Shown: in pieces, positions 1 through 7,731 of the stretch
Layout of the letters: the number at the start of each line of letters is the position of its first letter
Numbering within the stretch: position 1 is the first letter of the stretch
Assembly (NCBI GenBank): GCA_032718475.1
Contig: JAUCBJ010001736.1
Coordinates: 1 to 28,342, forward strand
DNA length: 28,342 bases
Origin: Nemertoderma westbladi
Lineage: Eukaryota; Xenacoelomorpha; Nemertodermatida; Nemertodermatidae
Direction: 5' to 3'
Made by a program: the position numbers and the translations under genes
Notes under the pieces: generated by a model
Told to the model about the DNA's origin: nothing
Database searches by the model: none
Seen by the model: the letters and a program-made list of their open reading frames with translations, nothing else

Positions 1-199
1 ACAGGTGGCACCTCCTTTATGCTGCATGGAGGTGGCAAGTTTTCTTGATCAATGACCTAGAATACCTGACCTGACCTGAATTAAATATACGTACATACAT
101 AGATACATACATACAGTACATACATAATTATGCATTGCATGCATATGTAACAACTGCATGTTTATAGTGAATAAATATTGAATAACTAATAATTCCCAG
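1..199 (+). other. End of an intron upstream of the Ly6 exon
   Basis: Noncoding DNA with an ACATAC-type microsatellite at about 91-127. It ends in a plausible splice acceptor: a short pyrimidine stretch and CAG at 197-199. An in-frame TGA at 179-181, just before the acceptor, means the downstream frame cannot extend further left without splicing. Bases 9-15 and 28-34 form a 7-bp inverted repeat. Confidence 0.55.
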
Positions 200-496
200 G
201 TCGGTAAACGTGGAACTCTGAACGCCACTAGCGGAGAGGTGACTGTCGTCTACTACAGACAGTGCGGCGGTATCTGTACTGACCATTACGTTGTGCACGA
301 GGGAACTGTTGACGTCACTCGTTGCTATGAGACCTTCGACAAGAACGGAAACGCTATTGGATACGAGTGTTTGGCGTGTTGCCGGGGCGACCAATGTAAT
401 TCATTCGCATTCTCAGGAACAACCCGGACTGTTACGGAAACTAATGGAATTATTCTTTATTTTTTTGTGATGTTGATTTTCAATATTTCGCAGTAA
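200..496 (+). CDS. Terminal exon of a Ly6/uPAR (three-finger) GPI-anchored protein, partial
   Basis: The open frame starts after the acceptor CAG at 197-199 and ends at TAA 494-496. It encodes about 98 residues with seven cysteines, including QCGGIC, RCY, YEC and the motif ACCRGDQCN. The CCxxDxCN ending is the hallmark of Ly6/uPAR domains. It is followed by a Ser/Gly/Thr linker (FSGTTRT) and a hydrophobic tail (GIILYFFVMLIF), the usual layout of a GPI-attachment signal. A complete domain normally has eight to ten cysteines, so the signal peptide and first cysteines should lie in exons left of this window. The product would be a small protein on the outer cell surface; members act as receptor or channel modulators or adhesion factors, but nothing here identifies the ligand. 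The GTG at 239 is an internal Val codon and not a start. Confident in the family, not in a specific gene. Confidence 0.8.
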   Translation, partial: VGKRGTLNATSGEVTVVYYRQCGGICTDHYVVHEGTVDVTRCYETFDKNGNAIGYECLACCRGDQCNSFAFSGTTRTVTETNGIILYFFVMLIFNISQ

Positions 497-641
497 ACTA
501 TTGTATACTGATATGTGATTTACTATGGCAATAATGTAGCTTTCGTCGGACTGTTATATCTTTATGGATCTAAAAAGATTATTTAATGTGATTTAAATAG
601 TCAACAGAAACAATGGAGTAAATAATAATTAATATAATAAA
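497..641 (+). promoter_or_regulatory. 3' UTR with poly(A) signal
   Basis: AT-rich sequence follows the Ly6 stop codon. A canonical AATAAA lies at 636-641, about 140 bases downstream of the stop, and a second at 721-726. Either could end the Ly6 transcript; the first is the simpler choice. Confidence 0.5.
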
Positions 642-1182
642 ATATTGTAAATCCCACCATCTTTTTTGTATATTTGACCCGAAACTAGGTTGTCCGTCTC
701 ACATCTCCTGGGACTTATCCAATAAAACTACATCCATAATTGATATCGATAAGTCCAATTCTTATAAAACACCTGTCAGTCAGTGGTCATCGAGAGTCAG
801 GAGGGAAAACCTAAAAATTACATGATTCCAATCTACATAAGCAGATTGAGTAAATCCCGTATGGGCTATTTGAAAGAAATTAATTGTAGAAATTAAATAT
901 ACTGTTTGGTCCTGCTTACTTAATTCTTATTTATTTGCATATTTCAGAATAATTTTTAGAGAATAATAATTTTTAATTTTTTTAATTTGTTCAATTTGAT
1001 AATATCAACGAATTCTAGAATATTATTTATACCATCAATTATATTCATATATCTATAAATTGTAAGTGATAAATTAATATTCTAGGAGTCAATGACATTG
1101 ATGTTGTAATATAATTTATCATTTAATTTATTATATTTTATTTAATTTATTCTAATTATTAATCTATTATTATTACAATTAA
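642..1182. other. AT-rich intergenic DNA
   Basis: No coding signal seen. A perfect 9-bp inverted repeat lies at 711-719 and 748-756 (GGACTTATC / GATAAGTCC). From about 880 to 1182 the sequence is almost pure A/T with short TTATT and AATTT words. Confidence 0.5.
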
Positions 1183-1688
1183 GACGCGGCTCTACTCCGA
1201 CGCAGTCTGTGCGCGGCGTGGCGACTTCTCGCCATACGTCGCCTCCTGCGACGGAGTGTTGGCCCCCCAAGCGGACAAGCTCCTCAGGACCATTGCCCAG
1301 AAGCTCCACCGGACGTGGGGGAGACCCTACAGCATGGTGATGGGGTGGGTCCGTACCCGGGTCCAGCTGGTTATCGTTCGCGGGGCTTCCCATTGCCTTA
1401 GAGGGTCGCGGACGAAATGGCGTAGCGGGCTCGGGCTGGACGACGGCGCTGGGATGCCAGGTGGCTTTGTGTGACAGGTGGTGTTGGTGCTAATATTTTG
1501 CTAATTCATTAACAAACGTTTTGCTAAAATATTTTGCTGTGTGGTATTGTATGTAATAAATCTATGGTGCATTTATTAGTTTACCTTATTTAAATATTCC
1601 ACTTTAATATAATTTGCCATTTATTATAACTATTTCATGACGAATAAAAATTTAATCTATAATTATTAATGGAATAAATATTAGTTTA
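1183..1688 (+). mobile_element. 5'-truncated LINE-like insertion with 17-nt target-site duplication
   Basis: A GC-rich island opens abruptly at 1183 inside AT-rich DNA. The 17-nt word ATTATTATTACAATTAA occurs directly before it (1166-1182) and again at 1689-1705, consistent with a target-site duplication. Between them lie a protein-coding tail ending at TGA 1472-1474 and an AT-rich 3' UTR. A 5' truncation, an intact ORF end and a 10-20 nt duplication are the usual result of target-primed reverse transcription. No poly(A) tail is present, so the 3' end is less certain, and the flanks are AT-rich, which weakens the duplication somewhat. Confidence 0.6.
1184..1474 (+). pseudogene. C-terminal fragment of a retroelement polyprotein (RT-associated tail)
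   Basis: The frame is open from the 5' edge of the insertion to TGA at 1472-1474 (about 96 codons), with no plausible start of its own. Visible segments include FSPYVASCDGVL, YSMVMGWVRTR and CLRGSR. From general knowledge, similar tails (a DG-L stretch, then W-R-R and an L-C-RGSR ending) follow reverse transcriptase domains in predicted retroelement proteins of invertebrates; this family memory is moderate and was not checked. The reverse transcriptase itself is absent, so this is a dead tail. Its GC content differs strongly from the flanks, as expected for an insertion. Confidence 0.5.
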
Positions 1689-1947
1689 ATTATTATTACA
1701 ATTAATAATTTATTCTAATTTAATATAATATAATATAATATATTCTATATTTAATATAATCTAATTATATATATATGGTGTGAAATTTCGGTATATATAT
1801 ATATATATAAAATTGAAAAAGTTTAGTTGAGTTCCAAATTTGAACTGATTTGATTTGATATTCAAATATTGATATTTAGGACTGCTTTTGCCGTGAGGAC
1901 CAGCCAGTGCATAATCTTGTGCTTTGGCAGCCTCATGGAGTGAATAA
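1689..1947. other. AT-rich spacer with TA microsatellites
   Basis: Contains a TAATA-type repeat (about 1721-1742) and (TA)n tracts near 1764-1776 and 1792-1809. No gene is seen. Confidence 0.5.
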
Positions 1948-2094
1948 GCATGGTGGACTGGGCAGCCCATGACTTTCTTGAGACGCATCTTAAAGGACAC
2001 TGGCCTTGAAGATGCGGATGATCTAGCAAATGTCATGGGTGATAGGGAGTTGTGGAGGCGCAATTTTGTCGACAAGCCGGCACAGCATTCTTAA
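1948..2094 (+). pseudogene. Decayed C-terminal tail of a LINE ORF2-type protein
   Basis: An open stretch of 48 codons follows an in-frame TAA (1945-1947) and ends at TAA 2092-2094. It encodes TFLRRILKDTGLEDADDL followed by GDRELWRR. A segment of this kind (K-DTGL, acidic stretch, DR-x-W-R) is a familiar ending after the RT domain in CR1/L2/Jockey-like LINE proteins. Related-looking coding continues left in another frame (a DW-A-HDFLE stretch), which suggests a frameshift. This would be a second retroelement relic, distinct from the one at 1183-1688. Assignment to a clade is not possible from so short a piece. Confidence 0.45.
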
Positions 2095-2427
2095 AAATGC
2101 TGTGATATATTATTATATATTAAATATTTTTTGGTGTATAATTATTTATGGCAATATATACCTACGTACTGTACATATGTATTCTTTTCTTTGTATAATA
2201 TATTTATTTTAATACTTCATTATGTTCATGAATGTGAGCGTATTCAATTCCGCCTCACCAACCCCCATAAAGTGGGAAAGAGGGCCTTTAAGCAATATTG
2301 GGAAGCACGAGGTTGATTGCCAATCAACCTCGTACCACCCCCAATAAACGGGGACAACAAACCCAAAAGGGCCTCACACAATAGAGGTTAGAGGTCAAGT
2401 ACCTCAAGGAGAGAGAGTAACAGCAGC
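2095..2427. other. Intergenic DNA with a satellite-matching word and a 27-nt palindrome
   Basis: AT-rich to about 2207, then more mixed. Positions 2208-2232 are identical over 25 nt to a segment found in the 416-bp satellite that starts at 15.04 kb. Positions 2307-2319 and 2321-2333 form a perfect 13-bp inverted repeat around one base. Two C-rich words (ACCCCCATAAA near 2264, CCCCCAATAAA near 2338) flank it. No ORF is supported. Confidence 0.5.
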
Positions 2428-2449
2428 GGGGGGGGGGGGGGGGGGGGGG
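2428..2449 (+). repeat. Poly-G tract of 22
   Basis: An uninterrupted run of 22 G, the longest of three such runs on this strand (others at 4547-4562 and 5505-5515). Length may be unreliable in the assembly. Confidence 0.9.
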
Positions 2450-2872
2450 AAACACTCCCACAAAGTTCAGGGCGAGAATTAGGTTACTAGCTAATGGGGG
2501 GACAGCAGGGCATCAGCTGAGTAACACGGCCAAAGGTAGTGTAGTATATTACCAGCCGGTGTTATTCAGTTAGTTAGTTATCTCAGTACAGTCATGGCAG
2601 TACGGTGACAGTTTAAGACCGTCACCGCCGTCACCGATTATATCCTACTTTTACTGGTCAATACTGTGTTATCTGCTATTATAATTACATCGTCACTCAT
2701 CTTTATACATCTATTAAGAATATACTCGAACAGCAATAACAAACTCTTTTCCATCACACGGTGCGGCTGACGCGTACATAAACAACACCGGTCGGGATTA
2801 TCGGATCCCGTCACAGTCTTAAACTCTAAGAACTGCCTGAGAAACTGTGACTGCCAGCCACCAGAGACAAAG
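2450..2872 (+). promoter_or_regulatory. Possible leader/promoter region of the 2873 ORF
   Basis: A 420-bp stretch with no gene precedes the ATG at 2873. It contains TTAGTTAGTTA (about 2569-2580) and two TCAGT words resembling an initiator. An inverted repeat pairs AGTTTAAGAC near 2609 with GTCTTAAACT near 2815. No TATA box or paired LTR sequence was recognised. Calling it a promoter is inference from position only. Confidence 0.2.
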
Positions 2873-3694
2873 ATGAGCCAAGAAGGAGAGACGACACCGC
2901 CGTGGACCCCGGACGACAACCTAACGATCCGCGAGGCCACGGTGAGACGGTATCGACCCACGAGGCCGGATTCATCGATGACGAACGATCCGGCAATCCA
3001 AGCGGAGGGGGGCCGTCTACAACGAGAAGGGAGAGACGAGTCGAGAGAAGGGAGAGACGAGTCGACGCGTGACGGCGATCGACGTACCGATGTCACCGGC
3101 CAGCCACAGGCCGAGGGCGACAGACGGCCCACCGGAACGGCGATGGTGGGGCCGCCGGTACGACGCCGGACACGGAGGGATAGAGGAAACGTCGGCGACG
3201 AGGACGTCGGGGTCGGCGACCGGCTCCGACGAGCCTACAACGCGACCCGGAAGCAACTAAAGGAAGCCAAAGGAGGGGCCAAGATAGACCAGGTGAAGCT
3301 AGAGAAGCGGCTAGGTCAGTCGAATAAACATTTTGATTGCTTAGTGCGCTTTGGGCAGGGAGAACTAGCCGATGAGAGAGCGAGAGGGGTTGCCAGCAAA
3401 CTGTTTGAACTGTGGGGATGTAGGGGTATGGAGCCTAGTGTAGTGTACATAGGGCCATACTTAGTTGATGCCAGGGGAGTTAAGTTAATGGGTTGGGCGG
3501 GACTGCACGAGGGTGAATCCGAGGTTAACTCCGAGGATTCGGTCCCGTCGGTCAGCGAGAACCCCGGAAAGCGGGGGAAAGTTAGTAGGACGGAGGGGCG
3601 ACGGGAGTCCGTCGCAACCGATAAGTCTGCCACATCCTCCGCAAAAGAAAGAAGGGTGTTAGAAATAAATCTGGCGTGTCAACAAGTTAGGTGA
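2873..3694 (+). CDS. Unrecognised Arg/Glu-rich protein, possibly Gag-like
   Basis: 273 codons from an ATG in good context (AAAG-ATG-A) to TGA at 3692-3694. Residues 1-110 are hydrophilic and rich in R, D, E and P, with a tandem 7-residue duplication (REGRDES, residues 51-64) from a 21-bp repeat. Residues 116-182 look helical (RLRRAYNATRKQLKEAK then a KLEKRLGQSNKHF stretch) and resemble, in pattern only, the helical N-terminal part of the BEL Gag downstream (RGHLANYTRRCND, residues 109-121 of that frame). The remainder is polar and basic. There is no zinc knuckle, protease or membrane segment. The 3' end overlaps the next frame (+1), so the two may be one broken or frameshifted gene. GC-rich codon use contrasts with the BEL element. 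Function unknown; coding status is supported by length and composition but not by homology. Confidence 0.45.
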   Translation: MSQEGETTPPWTPDDNLTIREATVRRYRPTRPDSSMTNDPAIQAEGGRLQREGRDESREGRDESTRDGDRRTDVTGQPQAEGDRRPTGTAMVGPPVRRRTRRDRGNVGDEDVGVGDRLRRAYNATRKQLKEAKGGAKIDQVKLEKRLGQSNKHFDCLVRFGQGELADERARGVASKLFELWGCRGMEPSVVYIGPYLVDARGVKLMGWAGLHEGESEVNSEDSVPSVSENPGKRGKVSRTEGRRESVATDKSATSSAKERRVLEINLACQQVR

Positions 3695-4601
3695 ACCGCG
3701 GCACCTGACGACGGAGAGTAGTGGTAGAAGAGTCGTTGCTAGGAGCAACCGGAGAGCGAGGACGGATAGCGAGCCATCGGTAGTAGAGATGGAGTTAGGG
3801 AGTCAGTTGGGTCGAACTCCGGGAGATTGCCGTCGCCCCGGAGAAACGCACCGCACGCCAGGAGAGCGGTACAGAGTGTACCGATACGAAGGCGAGAATA
3901 GAAGAGGGGACCGAAGAGAAACTTCCCGACGGGATATAGCTGCCGACCGAGAGTACGGTAGTCGCGGGGAGATTCGAGATTCGAGAGAATTAAACTTCGG
4001 TTCGGAAGGGCACATGCAGACTGCAGGACATACTGTAGGCCTTACTGCACATACTATTATAGGCCATGCTGGGAGAGATAGTGTAGGCAATAGGGTAGCG
4101 CGAACGACGGGATTAAACCCGGAGGTCGCGGAGTACGTACCGGTAGGTAGGCCAGAAGTGGATAGGCCTGCATCGGTACCGGCACAGCAGCATGACTATA
4201 ATATCCAGGGACACAACATATACCTGGTTGAGGGGGATATTGCAGATATGCAATATAAACAACCAAGAACATATTATAGGAGCAAGAGAACACAAAGGAA
4301 TCGAACATTAAGGACCACAAGAACAAATATATGCAAATACCCGGTTGAGGGGGATATTGCAGATAGGCAATATAAACAACCAAGAACAAATATATGCAAA
4401 TACCCGGTTGAGGGGGATATTGCAGATAGGCAATATAAACAACCAAGAACAAATATATGCAAATACCCGGTTGAGGGGGATATTGCAGATAGATGGATGG
4501 GCCCCAATATATTAACATCAGCCCCAGTACCAAACATAACACCGGTGGGGGGGGGGGGGGGGCAGGGTGACATTCCCCCATTACGAATATCTGCAGTATA
4601 G
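3668..4601 (+). CDS. Unrecognised repeat-containing ORF in +1 frame to the previous one
   Basis: The frame opens at 3668 after TAA 3665-3667 and runs to a stop at 4599-4601 (about 310 codons). The first ATG is at 3789, but open codons before it overlap the end of the 2873 ORF by 27 nt, so a frameshifted continuation is as likely as independent initiation. The N-terminal half is Arg/Gly/Glu-rich (GDRRETSRRD). The C-terminal half contains a 21-residue tandem repeat (core VEGDIADRQYKQPR) encoded by 63-bp units. A 16-G run (4547-4562) near the end encodes glycines and would shift the frame if its length varied. No recognised domain. It could be the disordered tail of a Gag-like protein or noncoding repeat that happens to be open: the repeat region is also open on the opposite strand. 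Confidence 0.35.
4225..4494 (+). repeat. 63-bp tandem repeat (21-aa period)
   Basis: Units begin at 4225, 4342, 4405 and 4468. The 4342 and 4405 copies are essentially identical at 63 bp. The first unit carries a 54-bp insertion after the shared part (117 bp in all) and the last is cut after about 27 bp. Period and insertion are multiples of three, so the frame is kept. Confidence 0.9.
4547..4562 (+). repeat. Poly-G tract of 16
   Basis: Uninterrupted run of G inside the repeat-containing ORF, where it would encode glycines. Confidence 0.9.
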
Positions 4602-5660
4602 ACAACCAAGAACAAGTAGGGAGAGCAAGTAGGGAGAACAAGTAGGGTGAGCTAGAGGAGAAATATGGGAGAGATGAGAAGGGTACAGGGGGTGCGTTGA
4701 ACTAAGTAGGGCACGGGCATGATGACATGTTTAATGTAAGAGCAGGGTATGTTAATTAGGGTGGGTGCCGGGCACGAGAGGTGCCGTGCACAAGAGGTGG
4801 TAGCAGAGTTAGAGGTAGTAGAGGTAGTAGTAGAGTGGTTGTGGGCACCGCAAGCGCCACGTAGATAGAGGTAGTAGAGTTAGTAGGAGTTAGCAGAGTA
4901 GAGGTAGTAGTAGAGTGGTTGTGGGCACCGCAAGCGCCACGTAGATGGAGGTAGTTGGGTTAGTAAGAGTTAGTAGTAGTTCACATAATTAACATACCCA
5001 CTTTGCCGGCACTCAGAGCGTCACGTGCAGGTGAGGAGACGTAGAGGAGATAAGATGTAGATAGAGTAGAGGGAGTAGATGTAGAGGAAGTAGATAGTGG
5101 CGGGAGAGATGCTTGATGAAGGGGTGGCCTATAAGTTATTGAGTGGTCCAGTGGGTTGGACGGAAAGGGTACGGATGTGCCGAGGTGTACGCATAGGTGT
5201 AGGAGTACATCGTATGGAGTATGAGAAGTATGAGCACCTAGGTGCAGGAGTACGTTGTATGAAGTACGGGAAGTATGAGCACCTTTGATGGCACTGAGCG
5301 CGCCACGTATGGAATTGAGGGGAGCATGTATACATAGCCATAGTTGAGGATACCAGGTAGAGTAGTAGAGAGGGCACATAGGGTGCCAGGAGGTGAGATA
5401 GAGAGTTAGAAGTAGTAGAGTGGTTGTGGGCACTGCAAGTGCCACGTAGATAGAGGTGGTAGCAGAGTTAGAGGTAGTGGAGTAGTAGAGAGGGCACAAA
5501 GTGAGGGGGGGGGGGTATGTATGCATGCTATTGCCAAGGAGTATGGAAAGAGAGCTAGTTAGCAGAGTTAGTAGAACTAGTGGAGTCAGTAGAGTTAGCA
5601 GTAAGAGAGTAGAGACCGTAGAAGTAGTAGCTAGAAAGGGCAGATAGGATAATAGCGCAG
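4602..5660 (+). repeat. GTAGTA/GAG-rich low-complexity block with tandem duplications
   Basis: Purine-rich, C-poor strand dominated by GTAGTAGAG and AGTTAGTAG words. An approximately 80-bp unit ending in GTGGGCACCGCAAGCGCCAC is present at about 4831-4866 and 4911-4946, with a diverged third copy at 5416-5451. A 45-bp tandem duplication sits at 5195-5239 and 5240-5284 (39/45 identical, all six differences transitions). An 11-G run is at 5505-5515. Short AAGTAGGGAGA repeats occur at 4610-4650. The opposite strand is open over 281 codons but only as a low-complexity Leu/Ser/Thr/Pro string, so I do not call it a gene. Confidence 0.75.
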
Positions 5661-5671
5661 GCAGGGGGAAC

Positions 5672-5923
5672 ATGGGTAAGACAAAATTAAAAATAAAAGT
5701 TAAGAATATCAGGATCACCTCCAAACTACATAAGGGCCTTCGAAGGTCTGGTAGACCACCCGGGGCTGGAGGGCGAGTCGGTGTAATACAACAACCGGCA
5801 TCTACTAGACAGGGAGGTGGATACACATATCAGAGGTGGGAGAAGCCGGAAGCGGATAGACTTGAGGGGAAGCGACTGGAAGAAGTCGCCAGGCGAGGAA
5901 GGCGGAGAGAGAGTAGTGAGTAG
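5672..5923 (+). CDS. Small basic ORF, doubtful
   Basis: 83 codons from ATG (MGKTKLKIKVKNIRIT) to a stop at 5921-5923, ending in an Arg-rich tail (ARRGRRRESSE). It is strongly basic with no recognised domain. It lies at the end of the purine-rich block, whose composition biases any frame toward Lys, Arg, Glu and Gly, so it may be spurious. If real, nucleic-acid binding would be a guess. Confidence 0.2.
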   Translation: MGKTKLKIKVKNIRITSKLHKGLRRSGRPPGAGGRVGVIQQPASTRQGGGYTYQRWEKPEADRLEGKRLEEVARRGRRRESSE

Positions 5924-6319
5924 TAGGAATGAAACGCGTTATGTAGACGAGCTTATAATATAATATATATAATAACAATAATTATAATCTTATAATAATT
6001 ATATAATAATTCGTATATATATTATACAGTATGTACCGTAGTCAAGCACAACCTTTTTCCAATTAGCTACTGGGACTGGGGACTAATTGACTAGGGCGAC
6101 AGGACGGGACTTAGACGGCTCCCAGTAACATGTGCGCACATGCGTGGGACCCGATAAGTGCGTGGTCATTAAACAACAGGGCGGAGTTCAGGATTTATTG
6201 TGAAAGCTCGTATCCTGCGGGATAAGAATCGTGCAGATGGGTACTTCCGGGATACGAGTAGGAGGGGCACTTGGTGGGACCACAGGTGTGGAGAGTGAGG
6301 AGTATGAGAGGAGTATGAG
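5924..6319. other. Noncoding spacer before the BEL gag
   Basis: Begins with an AT-only stretch (5948-6030), then mixed sequence. It holds a perfect 14-bp palindrome CATGTGCGCACATG (6129-6142) and an inverted CAATTAG/CTAATTG pair near 6059-6088. GAGTATGAGAG is repeated near 6298-6320. A 5' LTR and primer-binding site would be expected here for an intact BEL element. I did not find a sequence repeated downstream of the element. Confidence 0.4.
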
Positions 6320-6432
6320 AGGAGAGCGCAAGAGAGATAGCGAGAGGTGGTAGAGAACGCGCTACTGCCTCACCTACCGGTACAATTATTTTACAAACTG
6401 CAAGTGGTAGGCCTATATCTCAGACCCATACA

Positions 6433-7731
6433 ATGCCATATCAATCTAGAGAAGTAGGCCATCTACCAGTTGAAGTAATTCAATCTTCAGACACCACAGC
6501 TCCCCCAACACGCAAAGAAGCATACACAGATGTTATGGTGACTTATCCTTCTACTCAACATAATACTAGAACCTCGGATGCATCTAAGGAAGTTAGTTTC
6601 CATCAAGACACTATTAATGAAACGAACCCAGAAAGCAAACTACCAATGGAACCTTTCCCAGAATCCATAACGCAGTGGAGTTGGGATCAACTAGAAAGTT
6701 TAGGTATTCCTGTGCATAAAGCCAAAGGTCGACCCAAATATTTAGGGAACTCATTTCGAGGACACCTAGCAAACTACACCCGTCGTTGCAATGATAGACT
6801 TGCTCAGTCGGAGCAAGCCGAAATGACCTATGGTGAAATTCAGCAATATCTTGAGGTTGTTGAAACAGATTTCAAGTTAATAACTTTATATATTAAAGGA
6901 TTCTACGAAGTTGCCTTTCGGTTTGGGCATGAAAACCTTCAAACTCGAGCAGATGAGGCCTTACAAAGGGTTGAACATCAATCTAATAATTTACATTGTG
7001 TATTACATCGGCGAATGAGAGAAATAGTCCCCCTTGGTTCCGCTACTATTGGACATCAACCTTCTAAACCAGATAGCGATAGTAACCATATTCAAGCCAT
7101 TGAAAATTATGGTTTGGATGTTTCGGAACAATCAATTTCACTGAGTCAACAAATCAGACAATCTCCAGGATATGATCCACTTCGTTTAATTCAGGACTTA
7201 AATACAGCAGATGAGCAAGCAAAAACAGCTGAAATTGAGGGAGAATTGGAAATGCCTTTGCGACGGTTGATAGAAACCAAAAGGTTGAAGGCAGATGTAG
7301 AACGACGCCAAAAGGAAGCTGACGCGAAGAAGGCAGCAGCACTAGCTGAAAGTGAACAGCAAATACAGGAAATTGAACTAGCTGGCCAACTATTGGAATT
7401 GCAGCGCAAACAACAATTGGAAGCTGAGCGTACTGAATTAGTGCGACATGGTATAGTAAAAAAAATGGGAGTTTTTAGTGATTGTAATAGTGATAATTCT
7501 AGTATTACTACTTGTAGCATTAATAGTAAATCTAGTTTAAAACAACTTGTTAGGAAACCTAGAAAGCGGTCAGCAATAAATAAATTACATGTAAACTCTT
7601 CCCCTATTCCGGAAATGCCGAATTTGCCTGGTGAGGCAATTACTGTATATACTCCAGCAGATACTATTTCAACTTCTATCAAACCAAACCAAACCAAATC
7701 CTTCCAAACCTACAGCACATGTAGTTTCTGA
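6433..7731 (+). pseudogene. gag: BEL Gag, N-terminal part
   Basis: 432 codons from ATG, but the same frame is open back to about 6320 without another ATG, so the true start may lie further left or have been lost. Residues 105-200 carry a helical segment (NSFRGHLANYTRRCND) typical in pattern of BEL Gag N-termini. Residues about 257-340 form a long charged coiled coil (ERRQKEADAKKAAALAESEQ). The C-terminal part is Ser/Pro-rich. In the cell this protein would assemble the element's particle. The frame ends at 7731, while coding continues in the +1 frame from about 7690. The switch coincides with three tandem AAACC units at 7681-7695, where a repeat-length change would shift the frame. Confidence 0.7.

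Noticed and set aside
1761-2075. 104-codon minus-strand frame.
   Set aside because: Much of it translates a TA microsatellite, and the rest lies antisense to a recognisable LINE tail.
4057-4641. 194-codon minus-strand frame across the 63-bp repeat (Tyr/Leu/Pro/Ile repeats).
   Set aside because: It exists because the repeat period is a multiple of three. It has no domain, and the plus-strand frame fits the neighbouring ORF better.
4981-5826. 281-codon minus-strand Leu/Ser/Thr/Pro-rich frame.
   Set aside because: Low-complexity translation of the GTAGTA block (CTACTAC on the other strand). No motif or signal of a real protein.
6145-6162. TGGGACCCG as a tRNA primer-binding site for the BEL element.
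   Set aside because: Only the first nine bases look like the complement of a tRNA acceptor end. The following bases do not fit a T-arm, and no LTR ends next to it.
5930-6320. 5' LTR of the BEL element.
   Set aside because: Compared by eye with 12432-14400; no shared words longer than about 8 bases were found.
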